Source: Actinophytocola xinjiangensis
GTDB taxonomy: Bacteria > Actinomycetota > Actinomycetes > Mycobacteriales > Pseudonocardiaceae
Length of the DNA stretch: 64,000 nt
Direction: 5' to 3'
NCBI RefSeq assembly: GCF_001921215.1
Contig: NZ_MSIF01000032.1
Coordinates: 1-64,000 of the forward strand
The translations under genes and the position numbers were made by a program. This document shows, piece after piece, positions 33,066-41,291 of this stretch (its first letter is position 1; every line of letters begins with the position of its first letter). The notes under the pieces are model-generated. The model saw only the letters and a list, made by a program, of their open reading frames with translations. It was not told the origin of the DNA and ran no database searches.

Positions 33066-33836
33066 CTAGGTGGCGAACCTCGCGCTGAGGCCGCCGTCGA
33101 CGACGACGTCGGCGCCGGTCAGCCCGGACGCCTGCGCCGAGCCGAGGAAGGCCACCACCGAGGCGACCTCGGCCGGGGACACGATGCGGCCCAGCGGATG
33201 CACGTCGAGCACGGCGCGTTCGGCGGCGGCCGGGTCGGGCTGGCGGTCGAGGTAGTCCTGGACGAGCCGGGTCCTGGTGTAGCCGGGGGACACGGCGTTG
33301 ACCCGGATGCCGCGTGGGCCCTCGTCCAGCGCCAGGCTCCTGGTCAGCCCGAGCACCCCGGCCTTGGCCGCGGCGTAGGGGAAGGCGCCGGCCTCGGTCA
33401 TCCGCGCGTGGATGGAGGAGATGTTGACGATGCTGCCGGCGCCGGCGGCCCGCATCGCCGGCAGCACGGCCCGCGCGCACAGCCACACCGCCTTCAGGTC
33501 GACGACGAAGACCTGGTCCCACTGCCGCTCGGTCATCGTGGCCGCGTCGAAATAGGCGGCGACACCGGCGTTGTTGACCAGAATGTCGATCTTCCCGAGC
33601 CGGGTCAGTGTTTCCCCGACAGCGGCGGTGACCTGCCCGGAGTCGGTGACGTCGCATTCCAGGAAGCGGCTGCCGGAAAGGCGGCGTTCGGTGTGCCGAC
33701 CGGTCACCGCGTCCCGGTCGAGGAACACGACCTCGGCCCCCTCGGCGAGGAACGTCTCGACGATCGCCTCACCGATGCCTTGTGCCCCACCGGTCACGAT
33801 CGCGGACCGGCCGGCCAGCCGTCCTGACGCAGGCAT
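33066..33836 (-). CDS. Short-chain dehydrogenase/reductase, first gene of cluster
   Basis: Protein of 256 residues with the classical SDR features TGGAQGIGEAIVETF (~14-28), FLDRDAV (NAD-type acidic end of beta-2), NNAGVAAYF (~87), NISSIHARMTEAGAF and YAAAKAGVLGLTRS (Tyr-x3-Lys ~157-161), ending VVVDGGLSARF. Being promoter-proximal and followed by an MBL-fold hydrolase and mutarotase, it is the best candidate for the sugar 1-dehydrogenase. ATG at 33836 chosen; an in-frame GTG at 33845 would add three residues. Divergent from the enolase-superfamily gene at 33981. Confidence 0.85.
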   Translation of the reverse strand: MPASGRLAGRSAIVTGGAQGIGEAIVETFLAEGAEVVFLDRDAVTGRHTERRLSGSRFLECDVTDSGQVTAAVGETLTRLGKIDILVNNAGVAAYFDAATMTERQWDQVFVVDLKAVWLCARAVLPAMRAAGAGSIVNISSIHARMTEAGAFPYAAAKAGVLGLTRSLALDEGPRGIRVNAVSPGYTRTRLVQDYLDRQPDPAAAERAVLDVHPLGRIVSPAEVASVVAFLGSAQASGLTGADVVVDGGLSARFAT

Positions 33837-33876
33837 CCGCCTCACCGTCCGCCGGGGATCCTGGAAACCTTACCAA

Positions 33877-33889
33877 TGCCAATCTGGCA
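33877..33889. promoter_or_regulatory. Inverted repeat TGCCA-ATC-TGGCA
   Basis: Five-base arms around three bases, 40 bases upstream of the first minus-strand gene of the cluster, within the 144-base divergent promoter region. It is distinct from the LacI-type site at 33952 and could bind a second regulator. Confidence 0.35.
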
Positions 33890-33951
33890 GGCGGATATCT
33901 GACAAGTCAAGGACAGTTGACCCGTGGCCTTTTCCCATGTGACCATTTACC

Positions 33952-33963
33952 GGAAACGATTCC
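33952..33963. promoter_or_regulatory. LacI-type operator GGAAACGATTCC
   Basis: Arms GGAA/TTCC around ACGA, with the central CG and flanking layout (GAAnCGnTTC) typical of LacI/GalR operators. It ends 17 bases before the GTG of the enolase-superfamily gene. The ten-base core GAAACGATTC is identical to the site at 50485-50502 before the rhamnosidase. Confidence 0.6.
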
Positions 33964-33980
33964 AGTAGCGGGAGAGCGGC

Positions 33981-35138
33981 GTGTCCGACGAACTCGTTGA
34001 TCAATTCTCTGATCAGTTCACCGGCGCCGGCCCGTTGACCATTCGCGCCATCGAGACGGTCCCGGTGGTGGCGGCGCTGCCACGCACCTACCGGGGCAGC
34101 AACTACGCCATGACCCACCGGGCGACGCTGATCACCCGGGTGATCACCGAGCAGGGCGTCACCGGCGAGGCCTACGTCGGCGACGAGGACAAGGTCCTGC
34201 CGGCGCTGGCCGACATCGTGCACCGCGAACTGGCCCCCCGCCTTGTCGGAGCCGACGCCTTCGCCGTGGAGAGATGTTGGGAAAGCGCGTTCCCCGCCAC
34301 CTTCGACATCCTGCGTGACCGCCGCCTCGGCCTGGTGGCCCTGGCCGGTGTCGACTCGGCCATCTGGGACGCCGTCGGCAAGGCGCTGCGCCAGCCGCTG
34401 TGGCGCCTGTGGGGCGGCTACCGCTCAGCCCTGCCCATGATCGTCATCGGCGGCTACTACGGCGGTCCGTCGGGGATCGCCGAGGAGATCGCCGAGTACC
34501 GCGCCATGGGCCTGGCGGGCGTGAAGTTCAAGGTCGGCGGCCTGCCCCCCGAACAGGACGCCGCCCGCGTCACCGAGGCCCGCACCGCCGCCGGCGACGA
34601 CTTCGTGATCGCCGTCGACGCCAACCAGGGCTACACGGTGACCGAGGCCCTCGACCTGGCCCGCCGGATCGCCGACCTGGACATTCGCTGGTTCGAGGAA
34701 CCCGTGCGCTGGCCCAACGACCGCCGCTCCCTGCGCGACGTGCGGCACGGCGCCACGATCCCGGTGTGCGCCGGCCAGAGCGAACACTCCCCCGCCGGCT
34801 GCCGGGACCTGATGGAGGCCGGTGCCATCGACGTGTGCAACTTCGACGCGTCCTGGTCCGGCGGCCCCACGGCGTGGCGCCGCACCGCCGCCGTCGCCCA
34901 CACCTACGACGTGCAGGTCGCCCACCACGAGGAACCCCACATCGCCGGCCACCTCCTGGCCAGCCAACCCCACGGAACCTACGTCGAATGCTTCCACCCC
35001 GACCGCGACCCGTTCTGGTGGAACCTCGTCGCCAACCGCCACCCCCTCCGCGACGGCACCCTGCGCCTACCGGACGGCCCAGGCCTGGGCTGGACCCTCG
35101 ACCCGGACTACATCGCCCACCACCGCACAGACCAGTGA
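33981..35138 (+). CDS. Enolase-superfamily sugar-acid dehydratase-like enzyme
   Basis: Protein of 385 residues from GTG 33981 with GGGAGA upstream. MR/MLE fold: capping domain with AGVDSAIWDAVGKALRQPLW, barrel with GVKFKVGG (K-x-K), metal ligands in IAVDANQGY, WFEEPVRW and AGQSEHSP, and a C-terminal HHEEPHIAGHLLAS with a possible catalytic His. The KxK plus His pattern fits acid-sugar dehydratases such as those for rhamnonate, fuconate, galactarate or arabinonate, but it has no clear subfamily mark that I can assign. Divergent from the twelve-gene operon and probably under the LacI-type operator at 33952. The likely step is aldonate to 2-keto-3-deoxy-aldonate. Confidence 0.8.
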   Translation: MSDELVDQFSDQFTGAGPLTIRAIETVPVVAALPRTYRGSNYAMTHRATLITRVITEQGVTGEAYVGDEDKVLPALADIVHRELAPRLVGADAFAVERCWESAFPATFDILRDRRLGLVALAGVDSAIWDAVGKALRQPLWRLWGGYRSALPMIVIGGYYGGPSGIAEEIAEYRAMGLAGVKFKVGGLPPEQDAARVTEARTAAGDDFVIAVDANQGYTVTEALDLARRIADLDIRWFEEPVRWPNDRRSLRDVRHGATIPVCAGQSEHSPAGCRDLMEAGAIDVCNFDASWSGGPTAWRRTAAVAHTYDVQVAHHEEPHIAGHLLASQPHGTYVECFHPDRDPFWWNLVANRHPLRDGTLRLPDGPGLGWTLDPDYIAHHRTDQ

Positions 35139-35315
35139 ACGGCGACCGAACCCGCCCCCGAACCCGACACCAAGACCCGACACCCGACACCCGCCGCCCG
35201 AAGTACGGCACCCGATGTAGGGCCTCCGGCACACCCGACACGCCCGGCACCCGGCACACCGGCACGCCGACGCCCAGCACGGACGCACGACATCCGGCAC
35301 CTCACCCGAAACCCC

Positions 35316-35391
35316 GCACTCCGCACTCCGCACCCCGCACCCCGCACCCCGCACCCCGCACCCCGCACCCCGCACCCCGCACCCCGCACCC
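35316..35391. repeat. 7-bp tandem repeat (GCACCCC), about 11 units
   Basis: Eleven consecutive heptamers: two GCACTCC, eight GCACCCC and a final GCACCCG. It lies inside a wider degenerate zone (about 35155-35515) of the same composition. The plus strand is almost free of G runs while the minus strand has regularly spaced GGGG runs, so G-quadruplex or slipped structures are possible. Copy number is likely to vary between isolates. Confidence 0.9.
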
Positions 35392-35770
35392 GAAACCCAG
35401 CATCCGCCATCCGGCACCCAGCTTCCGGCACCCCGGCATCCGGAACCCGGCACCCAGCATCCGCCGCCCGAAACCCGAAACCTCGGCATCCGGGCATCCG
35501 GGCATCAGACGCTGACCAGACCCACCCCGTCGCCGTGCCAAACTGATCCCCACACCCGCCGCGCCCCCGTGCTCTCCCCTCGGGCCCGCGGGGGCCCCCC
35601 GCTTTCCAGCGTAGCGAGAGACACCGACAGTTCTGGCGCGGTCGAGGCCGGGGTGTGGACAAGTCACCGTGAGCGAGCCGTGGCCCGGACCGATGACGCC
35701 ACGTCGCGACAGCCCGGTGTGGCCCCTGCCGATCATGCCGCCGTCACCAGGGCATGGCCGGCGCCAGGAG

Positions 35771-35790
35771 TCGGGTCGGGTCGGGTCGGG
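35771..35790 (+). repeat. Four TCGGG units, G-quadruplex-like
   Basis: Four direct TCGGG repeats give four GGG runs with two-base loops, the minimal intramolecular G-quadruplex pattern, in the spacer downstream of the XRE/NB-ARC gene. Confidence 0.7.
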
Positions 35791-35873
35791 ACCAGAGCCG
35801 TCACCCTGGCCTGTGGCCGACCCCGGATCACCCGGTCCGGTCGCGCTGCCGAAACCCGCGGCCAGGCGGGAAC

Positions 35874-38456
35874 TCAACCGAGAGCGTCCAGACGGGCCCT
35901 CAGTCGATGGGCGTCGTCCGGGCGTTGTTGGGTTTGGTAGAGGTCCAGGGCTTCCTGCCACGCCGCGCGGGCCTCAGCGGCTTCGCCCAGTGCCAGGTGG
36001 GACTCGCCGAGGCCGTTGAGGGTGTTGGCGATTTCGTAGGTGTAGCCGAGGTCGCGTAGCAGGGCCAGGGCCTGGCGGTAGTGGTCGACGGCCTGGCTGT
36101 GCTCGCCGGTGTGGTGGGCGACGTAGCCGAGGCTGTCGAGGGCGTAGGACTCGCCGTCGGGGTTGTCGTGGTGGCGGTGCAGGGTCAGGGCGGCGGTGCA
36201 GTGTTCACGTGCCCGCTGGTACTCGCCCAGTCGCGCGGCGTGCCAGCCCATCTCGTTGAGTGCTTCGGCCTCCCACACGGCGTTGTCCAGCTCGCCGTAG
36301 AGGGCGAAGGCGTCGGTGGCGTGGTCGAGGGCCTGGCGGTGGTCGCCGCGCTGGCCCCAGGCTCGGGCGAGCATGCGGTGGGTGTGGGCCTGGTTCGTCC
36401 GGTCCCGCTGGGTCTCGGCCAGGGTCAGGGACCTTCCCAGGTGCTCGATCGAACGGTCGTGTTGGCCGACCTCGGCGTGGGCGTAGCCGAGGACCCGGTG
36501 GGCGCGGATCTGGGCGGCGGGGTCGGCGAGGGCGTCGGCGGCGGCCAGGCCGGCGCGCCAGACCGCCAGGCGGTCGTGGGCCCTGCCCCGGCGGTCGTGG
36601 TAGGTGCCGAGTGTCCAGGCCAGTTGCCACACCTGCTGGTGCCAGCCGCGCACGGCGGCGGTGTGTTGGGCGGCCAGTACGGTGGCGTGTTCGGCGTCGA
36701 GCCACTCCAGGGCGGTGGCGTGGTCGGGCAACGGGAGCGGGTGGCAGCCCGCCACCGGCGGGTCCAGGGGGACGGGCGGACGGTGGGGGTCCAGCAGGCG
36801 GTCGGCGGCGTACGCGGTGTGCAGGTAGAAGTCGACGATGCGGCGCTGGGCCGCGGCCAGCGCCTCCGGTGACTGGCGGCGGGCGGCGGTGTCGGTCGCG
36901 TAGCGGCGGATCAGATCGTGCATGGCGTAGCGGCCCCGCCCGTCTCGGCTCACCAGCGACACCAGTTCCAGTTCGGCCAGTGACGCCTTGGCCTGCGGCA
37001 GACCAACGAGGCCAGCGGCGGCGACCTCCGGCGGGGCGGCGAGGCCAGTCCCAGCGGCCTCCGGCGGGGCGGCGACGGCAGCCTCCGGCGAGGCAGCGGC
37101 AGTGCCAGGCGGACGGCCGTTGAGGCTGGTTCCCGCCGTAGGCGGTAGGTCGGTGGGGCTGGTTCCCGCCGCAGGCGGTAGGTCGGTGAGACCGGTTCCC
37201 GCCGCAGGCGGCAGGCCGGTGAGACCGGTCCCCGCCGCAGGCGGCAGGCCGGTGAGACCGGTCCCCGCCGCAGGCGGCAGGCCGGTGAGGTCGGTCCCAG
37301 CCGGTGGCAGACCAGCGGTGGCGGCCGGCCGCGAACCAGCCCCGTCGGCCCCCGACATACCAGCGAGGCTGGCGGCGGCGGCCGGTGTGATGTCGGCGCC
37401 GGGGGCGATCGCCAGTAGTTCGAACAGGGTCTGCTGGTCGGGCGGCAGCGCGCGGTGTGACCAGGACAGCGCGGCCGGCAGGCTCGCCGCCGGGTCCTCG
37501 TCGGACAGCGCGGCCAGGCCGGCCTCGCGCAGTTCGGCGGCCAGTTCGGCCAGCGGCACGCCGGGGTTGATGCTGGCGCGGCCGGCGAGGATCCCCAGCG
37601 CCAGCGGCAGGCCGCCGCACAGCTCCACCAGCTGGGCCACGGCGGCGGGCTCGGCGGCCACCCGGTCACCGCCCACGCGTCCGGCGAGCAGGGTGTGGGC
37701 CTCGCCGGTGTCGAGCAGGTCCAGCGGCAGGTGGTGGGCGCTGTGCCGGGTGACCAGCCCGGTCAGCGCCCGGCGGCTGGTGACCAGGACCGTGCAGGAG
37801 TCGCCGCCGGGCAGCAGGGGGACGACCTGGTCGGCGCTGGCCGCGTTGTCCAGCACGATCAGCATCCGCCGGCCGGCGACCAGACTGCGGTACAGCGCGG
37901 TCTGGGCCGGCAGGTCGGCCGGGACCCTCGCCGCCGGCACGCCGAGACCGTCGAGGAACCCGCGCACGGCCACGTCGGTGGGCAGCGGCTCGCTGTCCGG
38001 GCTGAAGCCGCGCAGGTCGGCGAACAGCTGCCCGTCCGGGTAGTCGGCGAGGTGCCGGTGCGCCCAGTGCAACGCCAGCCAGGTCTTGCCCACTCCCCCG
38101 CCACCGCCGACGACCACGGTCCCGGCCGACGACGACAGCGCCGCCAGCTGCCGCTCGCGGCCGACGAACGCGGCCGGCTGGGCAGGCAGCTGACGCGGGA
38201 CCGGGCCGGTGGGCGCGGACGACCCGCCGGCCCCTGGCCGCATGGCGGTGGCGAGCAGCTCGTCGCGCTGGTCGGGGCGCAGGCCAAGGGAGTCGGCCAG
38301 CAGGCGCATGGTGGCCAGCCGGGGGTCGGTCCGTTCACCGGTCTCGAAGCCACGGATCGTGCGCACACCGACACCGGAACGCTCGGCGAGCTGCTCCTGG
38401 GTCATCCCCGCCTGGCGCCGAAGCCGCCGCAGCAGCGTGCTGAACTGACCGGTCAC
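35874..38456 (-). CDS. XRE-HTH / NB-ARC / TPR regulator with internal repeat
   Basis: Protein of 860 residues. N-terminal XRE helix-turn-helix (~5-62; LRRQAGMTQEQLAERSGVGVRTIRGFE), an NB-ARC STAND ATPase with P-loop VVGGGGGVGKTWLAL (~115) and RMLIVLDNAASADQV, a winged region, then about seven TPR/TPR-like repeats (~590-855). This layout is common in streptomycete and pseudonocardial regulators. Unusually, a low-complexity insert of six 11-residue units (consensus GTGLTGLPPAA) followed by Ala/Pro-rich sequence (~385-480) splits the STAND region. It is divergent from the WXG-like/Ntox44 pair; whether it controls that pair is unknown. ATG at 38456. Confidence 0.85.
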   Translation of the reverse strand: MTGQFSTLLRRLRRQAGMTQEQLAERSGVGVRTIRGFETGERTDPRLATMRLLADSLGLRPDQRDELLATAMRPGAGGSSAPTGPVPRQLPAQPAAFVGRERQLAALSSSAGTVVVGGGGGVGKTWLALHWAHRHLADYPDGQLFADLRGFSPDSEPLPTDVAVRGFLDGLGVPAARVPADLPAQTALYRSLVAGRRMLIVLDNAASADQVVPLLPGGDSCTVLVTSRRALTGLVTRHSAHHLPLDLLDTGEAHTLLAGRVGGDRVAAEPAAVAQLVELCGGLPLALGILAGRASINPGVPLAELAAELREAGLAALSDEDPAASLPAALSWSHRALPPDQQTLFELLAIAPGADITPAAAASLAGMSGADGAGSRPAATAGLPPAGTDLTGLPPAAGTGLTGLPPAAGTGLTGLPPAAGTGLTDLPPAAGTSPTDLPPTAGTSLNGRPPGTAAASPEAAVAAPPEAAGTGLAAPPEVAAAGLVGLPQAKASLAELELVSLVSRDGRGRYAMHDLIRRYATDTAARRQSPEALAAAQRRIVDFYLHTAYAADRLLDPHRPPVPLDPPVAGCHPLPLPDHATALEWLDAEHATVLAAQHTAAVRGWHQQVWQLAWTLGTYHDRRGRAHDRLAVWRAGLAAADALADPAAQIRAHRVLGYAHAEVGQHDRSIEHLGRSLTLAETQRDRTNQAHTHRMLARAWGQRGDHRQALDHATDAFALYGELDNAVWEAEALNEMGWHAARLGEYQRAREHCTAALTLHRHHDNPDGESYALDSLGYVAHHTGEHSQAVDHYRQALALLRDLGYTYEIANTLNGLGESHLALGEAAEARAAWQEALDLYQTQQRPDDAHRLRARLDALG
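37108..37305 (-). repeat. 33-bp in-frame tandem repeat, six units
   Basis: Units begin at 37108, 37141, 37174, 37207, 37240 and 37273 and encode LPPAAGTGLTG-type 11-mers. The units at 37207 and 37240 are identical, showing recent expansion; outer ones have diverged. The period is a multiple of three, so copy-number change keeps the frame of the NB-ARC regulator. Confidence 0.92.
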
Positions 38457-38486
38457 CGCCCCTACGCTAGCGGGCCTTGTGCACCG

Positions 38487-38506
38487 CGTGTGCGGACCGT
38501 GTGCGG
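38487..38506. promoter_or_regulatory. Direct repeat CGTGTGCGG with 11-bp period
   Basis: Two exact CGTGTGCGG copies (38487-38495 and 38498-38506), one helical turn apart, lie 31-50 bases upstream of the XRE/NB-ARC start and 51-70 bases before the WXG-like gene. A GTGCAC precedes them. This is a plausible autoregulatory site for the XRE protein. Confidence 0.4.
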
Positions 38507-38556
38507 CCCCGGGAGCAGGCTGGTCGTGACCGGTTCAACACCGACACAGGGGGTTC

Positions 38557-38889
38557 GTGGTGCCAGAGGGGTCGGCGGGGATCGAGGTGGACCCGGCGGT
38601 GCTGAACAAGGCCGCCGGGGCGGCCGGCGAGGTGCTCGGGATGCTCAACCGGGACGGGCGCCTGGCCGACGACACCACCAACGCCGCCTCGGCGGCACTG
38701 AGCCAGGAGAGTTTCCAGCTCGGCCGGTCACTCAAGATCACCGGCGATCTGTGGTACTCGCAGATGACCACGCTCATCCAGGCCTGCCACCGGATCGAGC
38801 AGAGCCTCACGGCCAGCGCGGACGGTCACCGGCTCAACGAGAACGACAACGAGATGCGCATGGCCGACATCTCGAAGTACTTCCAGTAG
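38557..38889 (+). CDS. Small helical WXG100/ESAT-6-like protein
   Basis: Protein of 110 residues, almost all alpha-helical, starting at GTG 38557 or 38560 behind AGGGGG. It has helix 1 (VDPAVLNKAAGAAGEVLGML), an Asp/Asn-rich turn, and a long second helix with GDLWYSQMTTLIQACHRIEQ. Size and position immediately before a toxin with a WXG-type N-terminus match the small helical partner proteins of type VII-secreted polymorphic toxins, although the canonical W-x-G is replaced by GDLW. Eight bases separate it from the toxin gene. Expected role: co-export partner or chaperone. Confidence 0.65.
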   Translation: MVPEGSAGIEVDPAVLNKAAGAAGEVLGMLNRDGRLADDTTNAASAALSQESFQLGRSLKITGDLWYSQMTTLIQACHRIEQSLTASADGHRLNENDNEMRMADISKYFQ

Positions 38890-38897
38890 GGAACACC

Positions 38898-40007
38898 GTG
38901 CTGAGCTACGACAGCCTCTACAACGCCCCGGTCGACAAGCTCCAGGCCAATGTGGACGAGTGGACCGACATGATCGCCAAGGTCGGGCCGCTGGGCGAGG
39001 AACTCCGGGACACCGTCGCCGGTCCGCTGAAGTCCTGGTCGGGCACCGACGCCACGGCGGCGACGGCGTTCATCGCCGAGACCGGCAAGGAGTTCGGGGA
39101 CGCGGTCAAGGAGGCGACCGGCATCCGCGACATCCTCCGCGAGGCACACGGCCGGTTCGTCACGCAACGCGACGAACTGCGCCGCATCGCCGGGCAGGAC
39201 GCGCCGGCGCTGGGCCTGACCGTGGACGCCAAGGGCGAGGTCTCCGGGCCGCTGCCGGTGGAGAACGACATGAACACCTGGCGCGGCAAGCAGTCCTGGG
39301 ACGAGGCCTGCCGCGACTACCGGGCCAGGATCCAGGAGATCCAGAAGCGTATCGAGCGTGCCCGCGCCAACGCGACCGAGGCCGACGACACCGCGGCGTG
39401 GGCGCTGCACGTGAACCTCGGCGGGCAGAAGCACAACTTCACCGCCCCCGCGCACACCACGCTCGCCGGGGCGTGGGAGGCCGGCAGCGCCGGCAACTTC
39501 ACCGGCGCGCAGGGCTACATCTTCGACGAGATGATGCGCAACTCCGACTCCGCCACGGTCGCGCGGATCCGGGAGCTGATGGACTCGAAGAATCCGCTCG
39601 ACCGGGCGAAGGGCCTGGCGATGTGGGCGGCGATGGTGGCGCCGAACCGCCCGTGGGACCACAAGCCGCTGCTGGCCGACCGTTACGGCCTGGAGACGCT
39701 GAACGAGACCTATCTGAAGGACCCCAACGGGAAACGTGCCGTGTCCTACGACATCTGGTCCAACATCCACTACGGCTACGTCGGCCGCGCGGCCGGTATC
39801 TCCCGGTGGGAGCTGGAGAACGGCGCGCAGGTCCCGGTCCTGGCCGGCAACACCGACGAGGGCGACAAGATCACGGTCAAGGTCGGGATGGACATCTACG
39901 AGAAGTACGGCCCCAACCTGACCCCGGCGCAGTTCCAGCAGGAGGTCACCAAGGCGATCAACGAGCTGGAGGGGGCGGGGGCGCCGCAGGTCAGGAAGTG
40001 GGGCTGA
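38898..40007 (+). CDS. Polymorphic toxin, WXG-like N-terminus and Ntox44 domain
   Basis: Protein of 369 residues from GTG 38898. The N-terminal helical domain (~1-125) has a W-S-G turn (LKSWSGTDATAA), as in type VII-exported LXG/WXG effectors. A coiled linker (~130-180) and a C-terminal domain (~185-365) follow, with WAAMVAPNRPWDHKPLL and YDIWSNIHYGYVGRAAG, the conserved core of bacterial toxin 44 (Ntox44), predicted to be a nuclease-type toxin of interbacterial competition. Polymorphic toxins are normally followed by an immunity gene, but the next gene is an MFS transporter. No signal peptide, consistent with type VII export. Confidence 0.8.
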   Translation: MLSYDSLYNAPVDKLQANVDEWTDMIAKVGPLGEELRDTVAGPLKSWSGTDATAATAFIAETGKEFGDAVKEATGIRDILREAHGRFVTQRDELRRIAGQDAPALGLTVDAKGEVSGPLPVENDMNTWRGKQSWDEACRDYRARIQEIQKRIERARANATEADDTAAWALHVNLGGQKHNFTAPAHTTLAGAWEAGSAGNFTGAQGYIFDEMMRNSDSATVARIRELMDSKNPLDRAKGLAMWAAMVAPNRPWDHKPLLADRYGLETLNETYLKDPNGKRAVSYDIWSNIHYGYVGRAAGISRWELENGAQVPVLAGNTDEGDKITVKVGMDIYEKYGPNLTPAQFQQEVTKAINELEGAGAPQVRKWG

Positions 40008-40031
40008 GACCCGGTCGGCTTGGATGGCCGG

Positions 40032-41291
40032 GTGACGAGACGGGGGTTGGGACGGCGGTTCGGGTGGTTGTGGGCGGCGTACGCGGTCAGCGCCTACGGT
40101 TCGGGGTTCGGGTTCGGGGCGTTCGCCATGGTGGCGGTGCTGGTGCTGCACGCCGGGCCGGTGGAGATGTCGCTGCTGTCGGCGTCCGGGCTGCTGGTGG
40201 GGGCGGCGCTGGCGGTGCCGCTCGGGCCGTGGGTGGAGTTCCGGCGCAAGCGGCCGGTGATGGTGGCCACCGACCTGACGCGGTTCGCGGCGCTGGCCAG
40301 CGTGCCGGTGGCCTACGCGTTCGGCTGGTTGACCTTCGCCCAGCTGGTGGTGGTGTCGGTGGTCGTGGCGGCGGCGAAGATCGCCTTCACCTCGGCCAGC
40401 GGCGCCTACCTCAAGACCCTGGTGCGCCGGGAGGACCTGCTGGTCGCCAACGGCCGGTTCGAGTCGACGACCTGGAGCGCGACCATGCTCGGCCCGCCGC
40501 TGGGTGGGGCGGCGATCGGGCTGTTCGGCCCGGTCGTCACGGTGGTCGCGGACGCGGTCAGCTACCTGCTGTCCGCGCTGGGGATCGGGGCGATCGGCGG
40601 GCGGGAGACGCGGCCCGCCCGCCGTGGGCCGGCGCGCCGCCACCCGGGTGAGCTGGTCGCCGGGTGGCGGTTCATCCTCGGCCACCGGCCGCTGCGCCGG
40701 CTGTTCGCCAACGCGCTGCTGGTCAACGCGCTGATCATGGCGACCGAGCCGCTGATGGCGATCCTCCTGCTCGACGAGCTGGGGTTCGCGCCGTGGCAGT
40801 ACGGGCTCGCGTTCGCCGCGCCGTGCCTGGGTGGGCTGGTCGGCTCGCGCCTGGCCCGGCCGCTGGTCGCGCGGTACGGGCGGCACGCGGTGCTGCGCAC
40901 CGCGGGGGTGGCGCGGGTGTGCTGGCCGCTGGGCCTGGCGTTCGTGACGCCGGGCGCGGCGGGGATCGTGCTGGTCATCGTGGTGCAGTTCGGGCTGATC
41001 GCCAGTGTGAGCGTGTTCGCGCCGGTGCTGGCGACCTACCGGCTGGAGCAGCTGCCCGACGACCGGATCGCCCGCACGCTGTCGGCGTGGTCGATCTCCA
41101 GCAGCGTCACCATCGCGACGCTGACCGCGCTGTGGGGGCTGGTCGCCGAGCTCACCAGCCCGAGGGTGGCCGTCGCGATCGCCGGGGTGCTCATCCTGGC
41201 GACCCCGCTGCTGCTCCCTCGCCGTCTCGATCATGACGGACCCGCAGCGGAGCCGGCCACGCGATCCGGAAGCACATCGGTTTCCCGGTGA
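40032..41291 (+). CDS. MFS transporter
   Basis: Protein of 419 residues with 12 predicted TM helices and the MFS-3/enterobactin-exporter-like layout (WLWAAYAVSAYGSGFGFGAF, PLGPWVEFRRKRPVMVATDL as motif A region, LVRREDLLVANGRFES). Such proteins mostly export drugs or siderophores. GTG at 40032 chosen; a TTG at 40020 is in frame. Only 24 bases after the toxin gene, so probably co-transcribed with it. The last ~33 codons overlap the convergent GNAT gene (41191-41291), so one of the two C-termini may be shorter in reality. Confidence 0.82.
   Translation: MTRRGLGRRFGWLWAAYAVSAYGSGFGFGAFAMVAVLVLHAGPVEMSLLSASGLLVGAALAVPLGPWVEFRRKRPVMVATDLTRFAALASVPVAYAFGWLTFAQLVVVSVVVAAAKIAFTSASGAYLKTLVRREDLLVANGRFESTTWSATMLGPPLGGAAIGLFGPVVTVVADAVSYLLSALGIGAIGGRETRPARRGPARRHPGELVAGWRFILGHRPLRRLFANALLVNALIMATEPLMAILLLDELGFAPWQYGLAFAAPCLGGLVGSRLARPLVARYGRHAVLRTAGVARVCWPLGLAFVTPGAAGIVLVIVVQFGLIASVSVFAPVLATYRLEQLPDDRIARTLSAWSISSSVTIATLTALWGLVAELTSPRVAVAIAGVLILATPLLLPRRLDHDGPAAEPATRSGSTSVSR

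Larger units (their letters stand above)
35139..35873. other. Repeat-rich intergenic region without a supported gene
   Basis: Seven hundred bases with no convincing coding frame. The first 380 bases are C/A-rich on the plus strand and built from degenerate copies of short words such as CCCGCAC, CCGGCAC and CATCCGG, including a near-perfect 7-bp tandem array. Then comes a GC palindrome (GCGGGGG/CCCCCCGC near 35588-35603) that may terminate the enolase gene, followed by ordinary GC-rich sequence with a TCGGG array. Open frames on the minus strand here encode Gly/Arg/Cys-rich repeats and are attributed to composition. Confidence 0.6.

Noticed and set aside
35316-35391. CRISPR-like array
   Set aside because: Seven-base units without spacers; a simple tandem repeat. 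No cas genes are in the window.
35302-35961. Minus-strand Gly/Cys-rich frame through the repeat zone
   Set aside because: Its sequence is simply the 7-bp repeat read in a three-unit cycle; no start context, family or codon bias supports it.
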